A stretch of 5,817 nt of DNA, from positions 1 to 5,817 of the forward strand of contig PXDM01000547.1 in NCBI GenBank assembly GCA_003565055.1, in the 5' to 3' direction. The number at the start of each line of letters is the position of its first letter. Positions within the stretch are counted from its first letter, which is position 1. This stretch comes from Paracoccaceae bacterium. Its GTDB lineage: Bacteria; Pseudomonadota; Alphaproteobacteria; Rhodobacterales; Rhodobacteraceae. A program made the position numbers and the translations under genes. The notes under the pieces are model-generated. The model had not been told where the DNA came from. It made no database searches and saw only the letters and a program-made list of their open reading frames with translations. Shown here piece by piece: positions 1 through 5,817 of the stretch.

Positions 1-84
1 CGAATAGCTCGGCAGCCGCGGCTGGCGGGCGTCTGAGCCATGCTGCTCGGACAGCTGCTGGCGTCCGTCCAGATCCAGACGCAT
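1..84 (-). CDS. Possible N-terminus of a leftward gene, cut by the window edge
   Basis: Reading leftward from an ATG at 84, the frame stays open for 28 codons to the window edge. It begins MRLDLDGRQQLSEQ and continues as a hydrophilic, Gln/Asp/Arg-rich stretch with no signal peptide or membrane segment. The nearest upstream in-frame stop is at 112-114, and this ATG is the only start codon between that stop and the edge. No good ribosome binding site is visible; a purine-rich GAGAGG lies about 17 bases upstream, too far to be convincing. I recognise no family. An open run of 84 bases is common by chance in GC-rich DNA, so this is a weak call. If real, it is divergent from the gene at 409. Confidence 0.25.
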   Translation of the reverse strand, partial: MRLDLDGRQQLSEQHGSDARQPRLPSYS

Positions 85-408
85 ATGGTTGTCGGATGGG
101 GAGGCCCTCTCTCAGCCAATCGAGCCGGTGCCCCTTGACCTCGCCGCCTGAACAACGGCGCGTCAACTTGTCGCGGGTGCGCCATCAGGGAATTTCCACA
201 GCCTTCGCGGCACAACTGACGGCTGCGTGACCAGCTCTCAGACACGTCGGAGCAAAGCACGAGCAATCATGCCTTGCTGACACCGCCCCGGGCCGACAGA
301 GCGGGCATTAACAATCCGCATTGATCTCGAAAGAAATTTCCTTGATCATGCGCGCGGACTCTTACGCGGGAAGGTCGCACGGTTTGAGGACTTCGGAACA
401 CCACAAGT
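85..408. other. Intergenic region with no recognisable gene
   Basis: I see no gene here. Two rightward frames stay open through part of the stretch (ending at about 150 and 230), but their translations resemble no family and lack a supported start. Small inverted repeats are present: AGCAA/TTGCT at 262-278, and GGCGC/GCGCC at 157-161 and 179-183. Neither is followed by a T-run, so they are not terminators. The near-palindrome AAGAAATTTCCTT at 331-343 lies within the candidate promoter spacer and could be an operator, but nothing else supports that. The region probably carries the control signals of the gene at 409 and possibly of a divergent gene to the left. Confidence 0.5.
321..349 (+). promoter_or_regulatory. 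Candidate sigma-70-type promoter upstream of the COG5610-like gene
   Basis: TTGATC at 321-326 matches four of six bases of the -35 consensus. GATCAT at 344-349 matches four of six of the -10 consensus, and the spacer is 17 bases. The end of the -10 lies 59 bases before the ATG at 409. An alternative -35, TTAACA at 308-313, is closer to consensus but has no good -10 at the right spacing. This is pattern matching only, and the true sigma factor is unknown. Confidence 0.25.
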
Positions 409-1806
409 ATGATCGAAGCGTGCGACATGTCGCAGCATGAAGCGCCGATGCCCGGGCAAGATACCAGCTGCGAAGCCTCAGAGCACCGACACGCACCCAT
501 ATCGGCTGAAGAAGCCGATGTTCTGCACGAACTCGGCTACTCCATCCTGGGCCCGCTCCTCGCAGGGTTTTCGCTATGGCTGCTGGGTCGCCACGAAACA
601 AGAACTCCAAGAAGCAAACTGCTCTTTCTGTCGCGCGATGGATATCATCTCATGCGTGCATTCCGAAAAGTTTGCGAGTCTCGAGGGCAGAACGTCGACA
701 CCGAATATCTCTACGTGTCGCGAAGATCCGTTGCCATGGCAAACTTCGAAGCGACACAAGAGGGCGTTGAATCACTGCTTCGCACCCTGCTGTTCAGTCA
801 AGATCATGGGACGATACGCCGTTATTGCGAATTTCTCATGATTTCTGCACCAAGCAGCGATGAATTGTCGAGCCATGGGCTTCCGGACGCCGATGAAGTT
901 CTGAGTGCTCAAAGACTTGTCGAGAATGATGGCGCAATCGAAACACAACTCAAGGCATTCATGTGCTCAAGGATGCCCGAGATAGAAGATCGCGCGGTTC
1001 GTGAGCGCAGCGCGTACATGCGTTACCTGGCGTCGATTGGTGCGCTCGATCACAGCCTGTTATGTGCCGTCGATTGCGGCTGGTTCGGGTCCACACTTGA
1101 TCAACTCAGTAAAATCTTGTCTGCCAACGACAATGAGGCTCAGATACATGGATACTTCATCGGTGCCAATTCCCCAAAACTTCGCTCGCCGAACGTCTTG
1201 CTTGAAGGATACTTGTTCCACAATCACGGTGACGATACTCCAAGCCGGGAGATAATCGAGACAGCACGTCTCGTCGAACTGTTTCTGAAGACAGACCAGC
1301 CTCCTTTTTTCTGCTTCGAGAGGCGGTCCGATGATACTCTGTGCAGAGTTGACGGACCCGCACCCGCGCGCGAGCATGGCATCGCGATAATACAAGAAGC
1401 TGCATTTCGGTATCTCGATGACTGGATGATGTCAAAAGAAGACGTGGAGTCAAAGCTGAATGCTGCGGACATACGCGCCGCACTGAATCGCCTACTGGAG
1501 AACCCAACTCCTGCCGAGGCTCGTGCGCTCGGTCGGCGACATTACTCGGTCGACGCATTCTCTGACGAATCGCAATCACACTTTGCCCTGCCCAAACTGA
1601 CCCTGTGGCAAATGTTGACAAATCCCGATCTGCGAAAGCGCGAGGTCGGTCGGTCGGGCTCGAAGCGAATGTATCTGCAGCTTTGTGACTCCAGAGCGAA
1701 GCGGTTCCTTGCTGACATCACGCCGGTAGATTATCGTCCCGCGACGAGGGTTCATGCAGCAGTGCGAACGGCGCGGCATTGGCTCTCTGCCAGATTCAAC
1801 GCCTGA
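409..1806 (+). CDS. COG5610-like protein of a polysaccharide locus, without the N-terminal HAD domain
   Basis: This 465-residue soluble protein matches, by eye, the C-terminal half of the COG5610 group (annotated 'predicted HAD-superfamily hydrolase'), common in capsule, LPS and exopolysaccharide clusters. Visible landmarks are LGYSILGPLLAGFSLWLL at about 42-59, FLSRDGY at 73-79, YLYVSRRSV at 100-108, VDCGWFGST at 221-229 (family form roughly VDIGWHGS) and HGYFIGA at 247-253. The landmark segment EIIETARLVELFL (281-293) precedes a less conserved C-terminal third. The DxFDT-type HAD motif that normally precedes this region is absent; only about 40 residues come before the GPLL motif. The catalytic role is unknown, and a part in glycan synthesis is inferred from context alone. 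A weak GGAA lies about 10 bases before the ATG, and an alternative ATG is at 427. Base composition is lower in GC than in the ABC gene. Confidence 0.8.
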   Translation: MIEACDMSQHEAPMPGQDTSCEASEHRHAPISAEEADVLHELGYSILGPLLAGFSLWLLGRHETRTPRSKLLFLSRDGYHLMRAFRKVCESRGQNVDTEYLYVSRRSVAMANFEATQEGVESLLRTLLFSQDHGTIRRYCEFLMISAPSSDELSSHGLPDADEVLSAQRLVENDGAIETQLKAFMCSRMPEIEDRAVRERSAYMRYLASIGALDHSLLCAVDCGWFGSTLDQLSKILSANDNEAQIHGYFIGANSPKLRSPNVLLEGYLFHNHGDDTPSREIIETARLVELFLKTDQPPFFCFERRSDDTLCRVDGPAPAREHGIAIIQEAAFRYLDDWMMSKEDVESKLNAADIRAALNRLLENPTPAEARALGRRHYSVDAFSDESQSHFALPKLTLWQMLTNPDLRKREVGRSGSKRMYLQLCDSRAKRFLADITPVDYRPATRVHAAVRTARHWLSARFNA

Positions 1807-1823
1807 GCTGGGCGGGTTTTTTT
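1800..1823 (+). terminator. Intrinsic terminator overlapping the stop codon
   Basis: CGCCT at 1800-1804 pairs with GGGCG at 1810-1814 (five pairs, one of them G-U) around a five-base loop. Two G's and then seven T's at 1817-1823 follow. The TGA stop at 1804-1806 sits partly in the stem and loop. The stem is short but GC-rich and the T-run is uninterrupted, so termination after the COG5610-like gene is likely. The next gene would then need its own promoter. Confidence 0.55.
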
Positions 1824-1904
1824 CGGGGGTATCAGAATAATCATGTTAGGGTGCACAAGCAGGCCTGGTCATGAGCGCGATGGCGCCGTCTTGAGCTGCC
1901 TTTA

Positions 1905-3098
1905 GTGCCCGATAAAGCTTGCCGGTATCCGATGAGCGGAGCGCCTTCACCCAGCATTTCGTCGCCACTTGAGCGGATTGTCGCACTCGATGGTTTGCGC
2001 GGGATTGCCGCTTGCATTGTGGTTGTCTTTCATTACTTCTACCTGCTTCATCCTTCGCTCATCCCGCCTTTTGCGGCCCCCGACCTTGCCTTTCTTCTGG
2101 ACACACCGCTCGGCCTCCTATGGAACGGTCGTTTTGCAGTTTCGATCTTTTTTGTCCTTTCCGGCTTCGTGATCGCTGGTGCGGCGGATCGTCGGAGGGA
2201 GTGGCTTGTTGTGACAGTCGTCGCTCGCTATCTGCGCTTGGCCATACCTGTTTTGGGCAGCGTCATCCTTGCCTGGGTGCTGCTTACTTTGCTGCCGACC
2301 GCCACCCTCGAGCTTGTCGAATTCGTAGAAGAGCCATCGCCCTGGGCGGCGCATACCTATCAGAGCGAGATTCCGTCGCTGGGCGTCGCGATCGCTGATG
2401 GCCTGGTATTCAACTTCATCGAGGGCGGATCACAGTTCAACAACGTGCTCTGGACAATGCAAATCGAGCTCATCGGCTCGGTCGGCATCTTTCTGTTATA
2501 TGCGGTCGCGACGCAGAAGTTGCGAGTTCTCTTTCTCATCATTCTCGGGCTCGCCATTTACCGGATCTGGTGGTTGCCCGAACCCTATCTGGCATTCGTT
2601 TTCGGCGCACTGCTTTACGAGGCGCATGTTCGTGGCTGGCTGAGGGCGCTCCCTCCGGCCCTGCCGCTTGTCTGCCTTCTGGCAGGACTTTTCCTCGGCG
2701 CTCCGGGACGGGGCGCGGCGGAGCGTCTGGGCGTCGACGGTATGCCAATCCTGCAAGGGATCGGTCGATCTCAGTCCCCAGTCGCGAGCGTTGCTGCAGC
2801 GCTCATACTGCTCTCAATCATCTCGCTTCAAAGCTTGCAACGCCCACTTTGCAGGCCGATTTTTCGCTGGTTCGGGCGGATTTCTTTTGCGTTATACCTC
2901 GTTCATGTTCCCCTGCTTTATACCCTCGTCGCCTTCGCTGTAGTGCATCTTTCAATCCACCCGCTTCTGCTTGCAATCCTCTATGCGACACTCACATTCG
3001 TGCTGGCGCATGTTTTCACCGTCGCGGTAGACGAAAGATCTCTGGCAGTCATCGCTCGCCTGCGCGCGCTCAGACGAAGACCGGCCCAAGAGGTCTGA
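1905..3098 (+). CDS. Acyltransferase family 3 (OafA/YrhL-like) integral membrane protein
   Basis: The product (397 residues) is a multi-pass inner-membrane O-acyltransferase of the Acyl_transf_3 family (PF01757). Members usually transfer acetyl or another acyl group to sugars of surface polysaccharides, LPS or Nod factors. Family features are LDGLRGIAA at 28-36, the likely catalytic His43 in VVFHYFY, FFVLSGF at 82-88, RYLRLAIP at 108-115, LWTMQIEL at 182-189 and GRISFALYLVHVPLLY at 324-339. Roughly ten hydrophobic segments run through it, and the C-terminus is Arg-rich and probably cytoplasmic. Length is typical for a single-domain member, with no fused SGNH domain. The GTG at 1905 gives the longest frame. 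An in-frame ATG at 1932, 20 residues before the conserved core, is an equally good start, and neither has a clear ribosome binding site. It follows the terminator at 1800-1823 by about 80 bases. The substrate cannot be read from sequence. Confidence 0.88.
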   Translation: MPDKACRYPMSGAPSPSISSPLERIVALDGLRGIAACIVVVFHYFYLLHPSLIPPFAAPDLAFLLDTPLGLLWNGRFAVSIFFVLSGFVIAGAADRRREWLVVTVVARYLRLAIPVLGSVILAWVLLTLLPTATLELVEFVEEPSPWAAHTYQSEIPSLGVAIADGLVFNFIEGGSQFNNVLWTMQIELIGSVGIFLLYAVATQKLRVLFLIILGLAIYRIWWLPEPYLAFVFGALLYEAHVRGWLRALPPALPLVCLLAGLFLGAPGRGAAERLGVDGMPILQGIGRSQSPVASVAAALILLSIISLQSLQRPLCRPIFRWFGRISFALYLVHVPLLYTLVAFAVVHLSIHPLLLAILYATLTFVLAHVFTVAVDERSLAVIARLRALRRRPAQEV

Positions 3099-3176
3099 TC
3101 CTGTACAAGAAATGCGGACGGTCGCAGGAGAGTGAACCGACAGTCCCCAAGTGGCATGCCGTTTGACGCCAAGATC
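3099..3176. other. Short spacer between acyltransferase and IS remnant
   Basis: I see no gene, terminator or repeat in these 78 bases. They are the left flank of the insertion site. No hairpin with a T-run follows the acyltransferase stop, so transcription may run on into the IS remnant and antisense into the glycosyltransferase scar. Confidence 0.4.
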
Positions 3177-3410
3177 GGCCCTGTTGCACAAATCCCGTGA
3201 GGGATGCATCGCTTGAAGCCAGTGTGGCATGAACAGACCCATCCCTCCGACCTAAAAGACCAGGAACTGGCCAGCCTACATCGAAGCGCTCAAGCGCCGG
3301 GGCTCGCTGACGATCTGGTTCGATCCCGCCATGACTTGGGAAGCCGCGCCCACCGGCAAGCGTAGGCGCCAGCCCGACTGCGGCGATGCAGCGATCCAGG
3401 CCTGCCTGAA
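3177..3410 (+). mobile_element. Truncated left end of an IS5-family (IS903-like) insertion sequence
   Basis: The element begins with GGCCCTGTTGCACAAATC at 3177-3194, which resembles the 18-base terminal inverted repeat of IS903-type elements as I recall it. The 5' end of the transposase follows 34 bases later. Similarity to the transposase stops near 3408-3413, where the sequence becomes an antisense glycosyltransferase fragment. The remaining three quarters of a typical ~1-kb element and the right repeat are absent. The nine bases before the left end (3168-3176, GCCAAGATC) would be one copy of the target duplication; I see no partner copy on the right. Confidence 0.75.
3229..3408 (+). pseudogene. 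IS5-family transposase remnant (N-terminal ~60 codons, in-frame stop)
   Basis: From the ATG at 3229 the reading is MNRPIPPT, then TAA at 3253-3255, then KTRNWPAYIEALKRR, GSLTIWFDPAMTWEAAPTGK and DAAIQACL. This closely matches the N-terminus I know for IS5/IS903-group transposases (NWPAYNEALKRRGSLTIWFDP, ending in DAAIQTCL). Related proteins have Tyr where the stop falls, so a single C-to-A change (TAC to TAA) would explain it. Families of this group run to about 300 residues; the DDE catalytic core is entirely missing. Neither the stop nor the truncation would allow a working transposase. The frame runs on past 3408 into unrelated sequence, so an apparent 100-residue reading from the ATG at 3331 is chimeric and should not be annotated as a gene. 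Confidence 0.8.
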
Positions 3411-3611
3411 CGATCTCGGCTGTCCGGCATTGAATCGCGTCATCAAGGACCAGCAACTCGAGATTGTCGTAGCTCTGCGCAAGAATGCTGCTGATGGCCT
3501 CGGAAACATCGTGTTCGGCATTGTGTGCCGACATGCGCCGCAAGGCAGTCGATGTGCCGAAGCGGTCCCGCAGGAAGGCGCAGCGCCGGGCGGGGCGTCG
3601 CGGCCCGTCAT
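3411..3611 (-). pseudogene. Family 2 glycosyltransferase fragment (N-terminal piece, degraded)
   Basis: On the leftward strand, from an ATG at 3534, the reading is MSAHNAEHDVSEAISSILAQ followed by SYDNLELLVLDDA and RTAEIV. This is the start of the GT-A nucleotide-binding fold of family 2 glycosyltransferases (family pattern: P-Y-N, EAIxSILxQ-x-Y, ELLVxDDxSxDxT). The first two Asp of the sugar-nucleotide site remain, but the Ser and Asp expected just after are replaced by IQC, and the beta-strand normally before MSAHN is not readable in this frame. An ATG at 3609-3611 overlaps the ABC stop as ATGA and is a natural original start. It is in a different frame from the recognisable part, so a frameshift or small deletion is likely between 3535 and 3608. 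About 40 residues survive out of roughly 250-350. The rest is lost at the junction with the insertion sequence. Confidence 0.65.
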
Positions 3612-5425
3612 CCCGCCCCCAGCAGGCGCTTGAACGCGTCGCTGGACTCGGCAAGCTCGTCATACCGTCCGCTGGCAACGCAGCTTCCCTTGTCCATCAC
3701 GAAGATCGTGTCGCACTCCTTCACCGTGCTCAGGCGATGGGCGATGATGATGATCGTCCTGTCCCGGCGAATGGCGGCGATGGCGTCCATCACCGACCGC
3801 TCGGTCGCGTTGTCCAGGGCCGATGTGGCCTCGTCCAGGATCAGGAGGCTCGGATCGTGATAGAGCGCACGCGCGATGCCGATACGCTGGCGCTGCCCGC
3901 CGGACAGACGCGCGCCCCGCTCGCCGACACGGGTCTGGTAGCCGTCGGGCAATTCGGTGGTGATGAACGCGTGCAGCGCCGCGATCCGCCCCACCCGTTC
4001 CACCGCCTGCATGTCGATGTCCTGGGCCGGCACGCCGAAGGCGATGTTGGCCGCAATCGTGTCGTCGGTGAGGTATATGGTCTGCGGCACATAGCCCAGC
4101 GTTCGCTGCCACGCCGGCAGGGTATCGGGCGTCAGGGGAGTGGAATCCACCCTGATCTCGCCCGAGTTCGGCAGCAACAGCCCGAGGATCAGATCCACCA
4201 GCGTTGTCTTCCCCGCCCCGCTTCCGCCGACGATGCCCACCATGCTGCGCGCCGGAACACGCAGGCTGACCTCGCGCAACGCGGTGCGCGTGGCCGTGGG
4301 ATAGGCGTAGCTCAGCTTGCTGAGTGACAACTCGCGGGTCAGCGGCATGGCCGGGATGCGCGAACGCGGGGGCGCCTGGGAGATCATGCTGTGCTCGATC
4401 GAGCGGTATTCGTCATGCATGTGATCCAGAACCGCCGCCCCGAACTGAAGCGCGACCAGGGAGTGATAGATCTGCTGCAGCGCCGGCAGGATCCGCAAGG
4501 TTGCGAAGGCGAACACCCCGAGCGTGGGCACGATGGCCGAAACGTCCCCGTCATTGCGAAACAGCAGCAGCAGGATCATGCCCAGAAGCACGCTGAAGGC
4601 GATGGCCTCCAGAAGATGGCGCGGCAGGTCGCTGAACGCCTGATTGAGCGCCTTTGCCCGCGCCATGCTGCGCGTGGGACGTTCGAAGCGCCGCGAGAAC
4701 TCGGCCTCCAATCCCATGAGCTTGACCTCCCTGAACCCCGATGTCGCCTGCTGAACCAGATGGAAGCGCTCGCCATTGGCCCTGACCATATCGTCGCCAA
4801 GTCTGTTCAGGACTGGACGCAACCTCAGGTAGATCAACGCGTAACCCCCGCCGATCAGCGTGACCGCCAGCACTGCCACGAGCGGCGCCACGGAAAGCAG
4901 GAACAGCACAATCACCAGCGCGATGACAACGTTGGACAGGACCCGCAGCATCGGCGCCAGCACGACCTCGACCAGGCTTTCGCATTCGCGCAGGATGGTG
5001 CGGCTGATTTCGGCCGGGTTCTTCGAGAGGATCCAGGGGTAGGGCTGGCGCAGATAGGCGCCCAGCATGCGATGCGCGATCGTGAAGCCGCAATTGGCCG
5101 CAAAGCGGATGACCGCATAGTTGCCGGCGGCCTTGACCAGCAGACCGGCGATGATGACGCCGATTGTGCCCAGCACCAGCGCCGTCTGAAACGCAAGGGC
5201 GCTGTCGAAACCGAAAGCGTCATGGACCCATCCCAGAACACGCATCTGCGAGACCTGCTCGGGGTCGGAAATCGCGTTCAGCACCAGCATGACCGCGCCG
5301 AGGCTCAGGAATTCGGCGAAGCCCACCAGCACGATCAGCCCGGCCAGCAGGACAAAGCGCCGCCGTTCCCGGGCCTCCAGCAGCGCGAAGAGCTTTCTCA
5401 CCACATCGGTCAAATCGGACTCCAC
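3608..5425 (-). CDS. ABC-type exporter, fused membrane and ATPase domains (PglK/MsbA-like)
   Basis: This complete 605-residue half-transporter would work as a homodimer in the inner membrane. Residues 1 to ~330 form the transmembrane domain, with hydrophobic segments near 24-48, 76-99, 155-178, 180-202, 272-290 and 300-318. Residues ~365-605 form the nucleotide-binding domain: A-loop Tyr375, Walker A GGSGAGKT at 400-407, Q-loop Gln448, signature LSGGQ at 507-511, Walker B SLLILDE at 526-532, D-loop SALD at 535-538 and H-loop His563. All motifs are intact. The N-terminus (VRKLFALLEARERRRF) and membrane domain recall PglK-type flippases of lipid-linked oligosaccharides, so flipping a glycolipid is the best guess. 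Lipid A or peptide export is possible. The GTG at 5425 is the only start before an upstream in-frame stop at 5462-5464, and a GTG at codon 8 (5404) is an alternative. Its stop overlaps the glycosyltransferase remnant's ATG (ATGA), suggesting translational coupling. Confidence 0.9.
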   Translation of the reverse strand: MESDLTDVVRKLFALLEARERRRFVLLAGLIVLVGFAEFLSLGAVMLVLNAISDPEQVSQMRVLGWVHDAFGFDSALAFQTALVLGTIGVIIAGLLVKAAGNYAVIRFAANCGFTIAHRMLGAYLRQPYPWILSKNPAEISRTILRECESLVEVVLAPMLRVLSNVVIALVIVLFLLSVAPLVAVLAVTLIGGGYALIYLRLRPVLNRLGDDMVRANGERFHLVQQATSGFREVKLMGLEAEFSRRFERPTRSMARAKALNQAFSDLPRHLLEAIAFSVLLGMILLLLFRNDGDVSAIVPTLGVFAFATLRILPALQQIYHSLVALQFGAAVLDHMHDEYRSIEHSMISQAPPRSRIPAMPLTRELSLSKLSYAYPTATRTALREVSLRVPARSMVGIVGGSGAGKTTLVDLILGLLLPNSGEIRVDSTPLTPDTLPAWQRTLGYVPQTIYLTDDTIAANIAFGVPAQDIDMQAVERVGRIAALHAFITTELPDGYQTRVGERGARLSGGQRQRIGIARALYHDPSLLILDEATSALDNATERSVMDAIAAIRRDRTIIIIAHRLSTVKECDTIFVMDKGSCVASGRYDELAESSDAFKRLLGAG

Positions 5426-5817
5426 TGCTCGGATGACATGGGCTCGCTCGTCGGGGCCGGTTCAGATCGGTTCGCCCCGGGCACGGGCTTGGGCGCGGCG
5501 CGGCCGCGCGGGAGGCCGGGCGGCGCCGACCGCTCGAGCCGGGTCGCAGCATAGACACCATCACAAAACGGCGACACAATGGCGCCGCTGCGGCCGAGCG
5601 GTGCGCGGCCCGGTGTCGCGCGTCGCCGTCCAACCAAACACTGCACCCGACACCATGCGCCCGACGGCACGCCGAGGGCAAGCAACAAGCGCATGAGGCG
5701 CAGGTCGCCGCAGTTCAAGTCTCGACGCCTGCGCAATCTGGCTCGGCCGTGTCCGCGGGTGATGAGGGACACGGAACCGCCGCACGTGCCGCGAAAAACG
5801 ATTGATTGCGCGGCTGC
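5426..5817. other. GC-rich region upstream of the ABC gene, no recognisable gene
   Basis: Several frames on both strands are open here, as expected at this GC content, but all give Arg/Pro/Ala-rich translations with no family resemblance. The region should hold the leftward promoter of the ABC gene. The best hexamer pair I found (TTGTGT at 5574-5579 and TCTATG at 5550-5555 on the leftward strand, 18-base spacer) is too weak to call. A perfect 12-base palindrome lies at 5498-5509 and a strong hairpin at 5582-5604. Translations near the right edge are also unconvincing, so the edge gives no clue to the next gene. Confidence 0.5.
5582..5604. repeat. Eight-base-pair GC-rich inverted repeat
   Basis: GCGCCGCT at 5582-5589 pairs with AGCGGTGC at 5597-5604 around the loop GCGGCCG. 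One of the eight pairs is G-U if read as rightward RNA, which becomes a C-A mismatch on the leftward strand. There is no T-run, so it is not an intrinsic terminator. It lies about 157 bases upstream of the ABC start. It may be chance structure in GC-rich DNA or a leader or operator element. Confidence 0.35.

Noticed and set aside
3..230. Rightward frames open at the left edge (ending near 150 and 230), possibly the tail of an upstream gene
   Set aside because: Neither translation resembles a known C-terminus and two overlapping frames are open at once, which points to GC-driven openness.
1818..1847. Possible promoter for the acyltransferase (TTTTTC then CATGTT)
   Set aside because: The hexamers match consensus poorly and the -35 would lie inside the terminator T-run, so there is no basis to call it.
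2570..3166. Rightward open frame of 198 codons inside and past the acyltransferase
   Set aside because: Overlaps the acyltransferase in another frame; Arg/Pro/Ser-rich with no recognisable domain.
3331..3633. Apparent 100-residue rightward protein starting MTWEAAPTGK
   Set aside because: It is chimeric: the first third is transposase and the rest is antisense to the glycosyltransferase fragment and the ABC end. It has no start signal of its own.
3485..4327. Rightward open frame of 280 codons over the glycosyltransferase scar and the ABC 3' end
   Set aside because: Antisense to the ATPase domain; composition is that of a shadow frame and it starts inside the degraded region.
5498..5509. Perfect 12-base palindrome GCGCGGCCGCGC
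   Set aside because: All-GC palindromes of this length are plausible by chance in this stretch, and there is no second copy or spacing pattern to suggest an operator.
4391..5554. Long rightward open frame of 387 codons opposite the ABC gene
   Set aside because: It is antisense to a complete ABC exporter with every motif intact, and its translation is Gln/His/Asp/Arg-rich with no family pattern. Such frames are common opposite GC-rich genes.
5410..5772. Leftward open frame of 120 codons ending inside the ABC 5' end
   Set aside because: Arg-rich translation without family resemblance or a ribosome binding site; the high GC of the region makes such frames expected.
5693..5817. Rightward frame from ATG at 5693, open to the right edge
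   Set aside because: The 41 codons are Arg/Pro-rich, with no ribosome binding site and no recognised N-terminus; too short and biased to call a partial gene.

Overview
The window looks like part of a surface-polysaccharide (exopolysaccharide, capsule or O-antigen) locus from a GC-rich proteobacterium, most likely an alphaproteobacterium. The evidence is the gene content: a COG5610-like protein of the kind found in polysaccharide loci, an OafA-type membrane acyltransferase, a PglK/MsbA-type ABC exporter and a glycosyltransferase fragment. The short IS5-family (IS903-like) transposase remnant resembles elements I know from Rhodobacterales and sphingomonads. The taxon is inferred from these and from GC content; there is no rRNA or housekeeping gene to anchor it.

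Layout. Bases 1-84 may hold the start of a leftward gene cut by the window edge (weak). Bases 85-408 have no recognisable gene but include a candidate promoter. A COG5610-like gene (409-1806, +) follows and ends in a compact intrinsic terminator that overlaps its stop codon. After a ~100-base gap comes an acyltransferase-3 gene (1905-3098, +). Bases 3177 to ~3410 are the left end of an IS5-family element with an 18-base terminal repeat and a transposase 5' end that has a stop at codon 9. At ~3400-3415 this remnant runs directly into an antisense fragment of a family 2 glycosyltransferase (~3411-3611, -). That fragment begins with an ATGA overlap on the stop of a complete ABC exporter gene (3608-5425, -). 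Bases 5426-5817 are GC-rich with no convincing gene.

How it works together. The acyltransferase would decorate a sugar, and the ABC exporter would flip a lipid-linked glycan or other lipid across the inner membrane. The lost glycosyltransferase was probably co-translated with the exporter and would have extended the glycan. The two rightward genes and the leftward ABC/glycosyltransferase unit converge on the insertion-sequence scar, so the scar may mark a deletion that removed the IS right end and most of the glycosyltransferase. Hand counts of single 60-base lines gave 40% and 58% GC in the first gene and 67% in the ABC gene, consistent with a mosaic locus.

I did not find a clearly new system. 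The best leads are the COG5610-like protein that lacks its usual HAD half, and the IS/glycosyltransferase scar. No tRNA, rRNA, CRISPR array or origin was seen.
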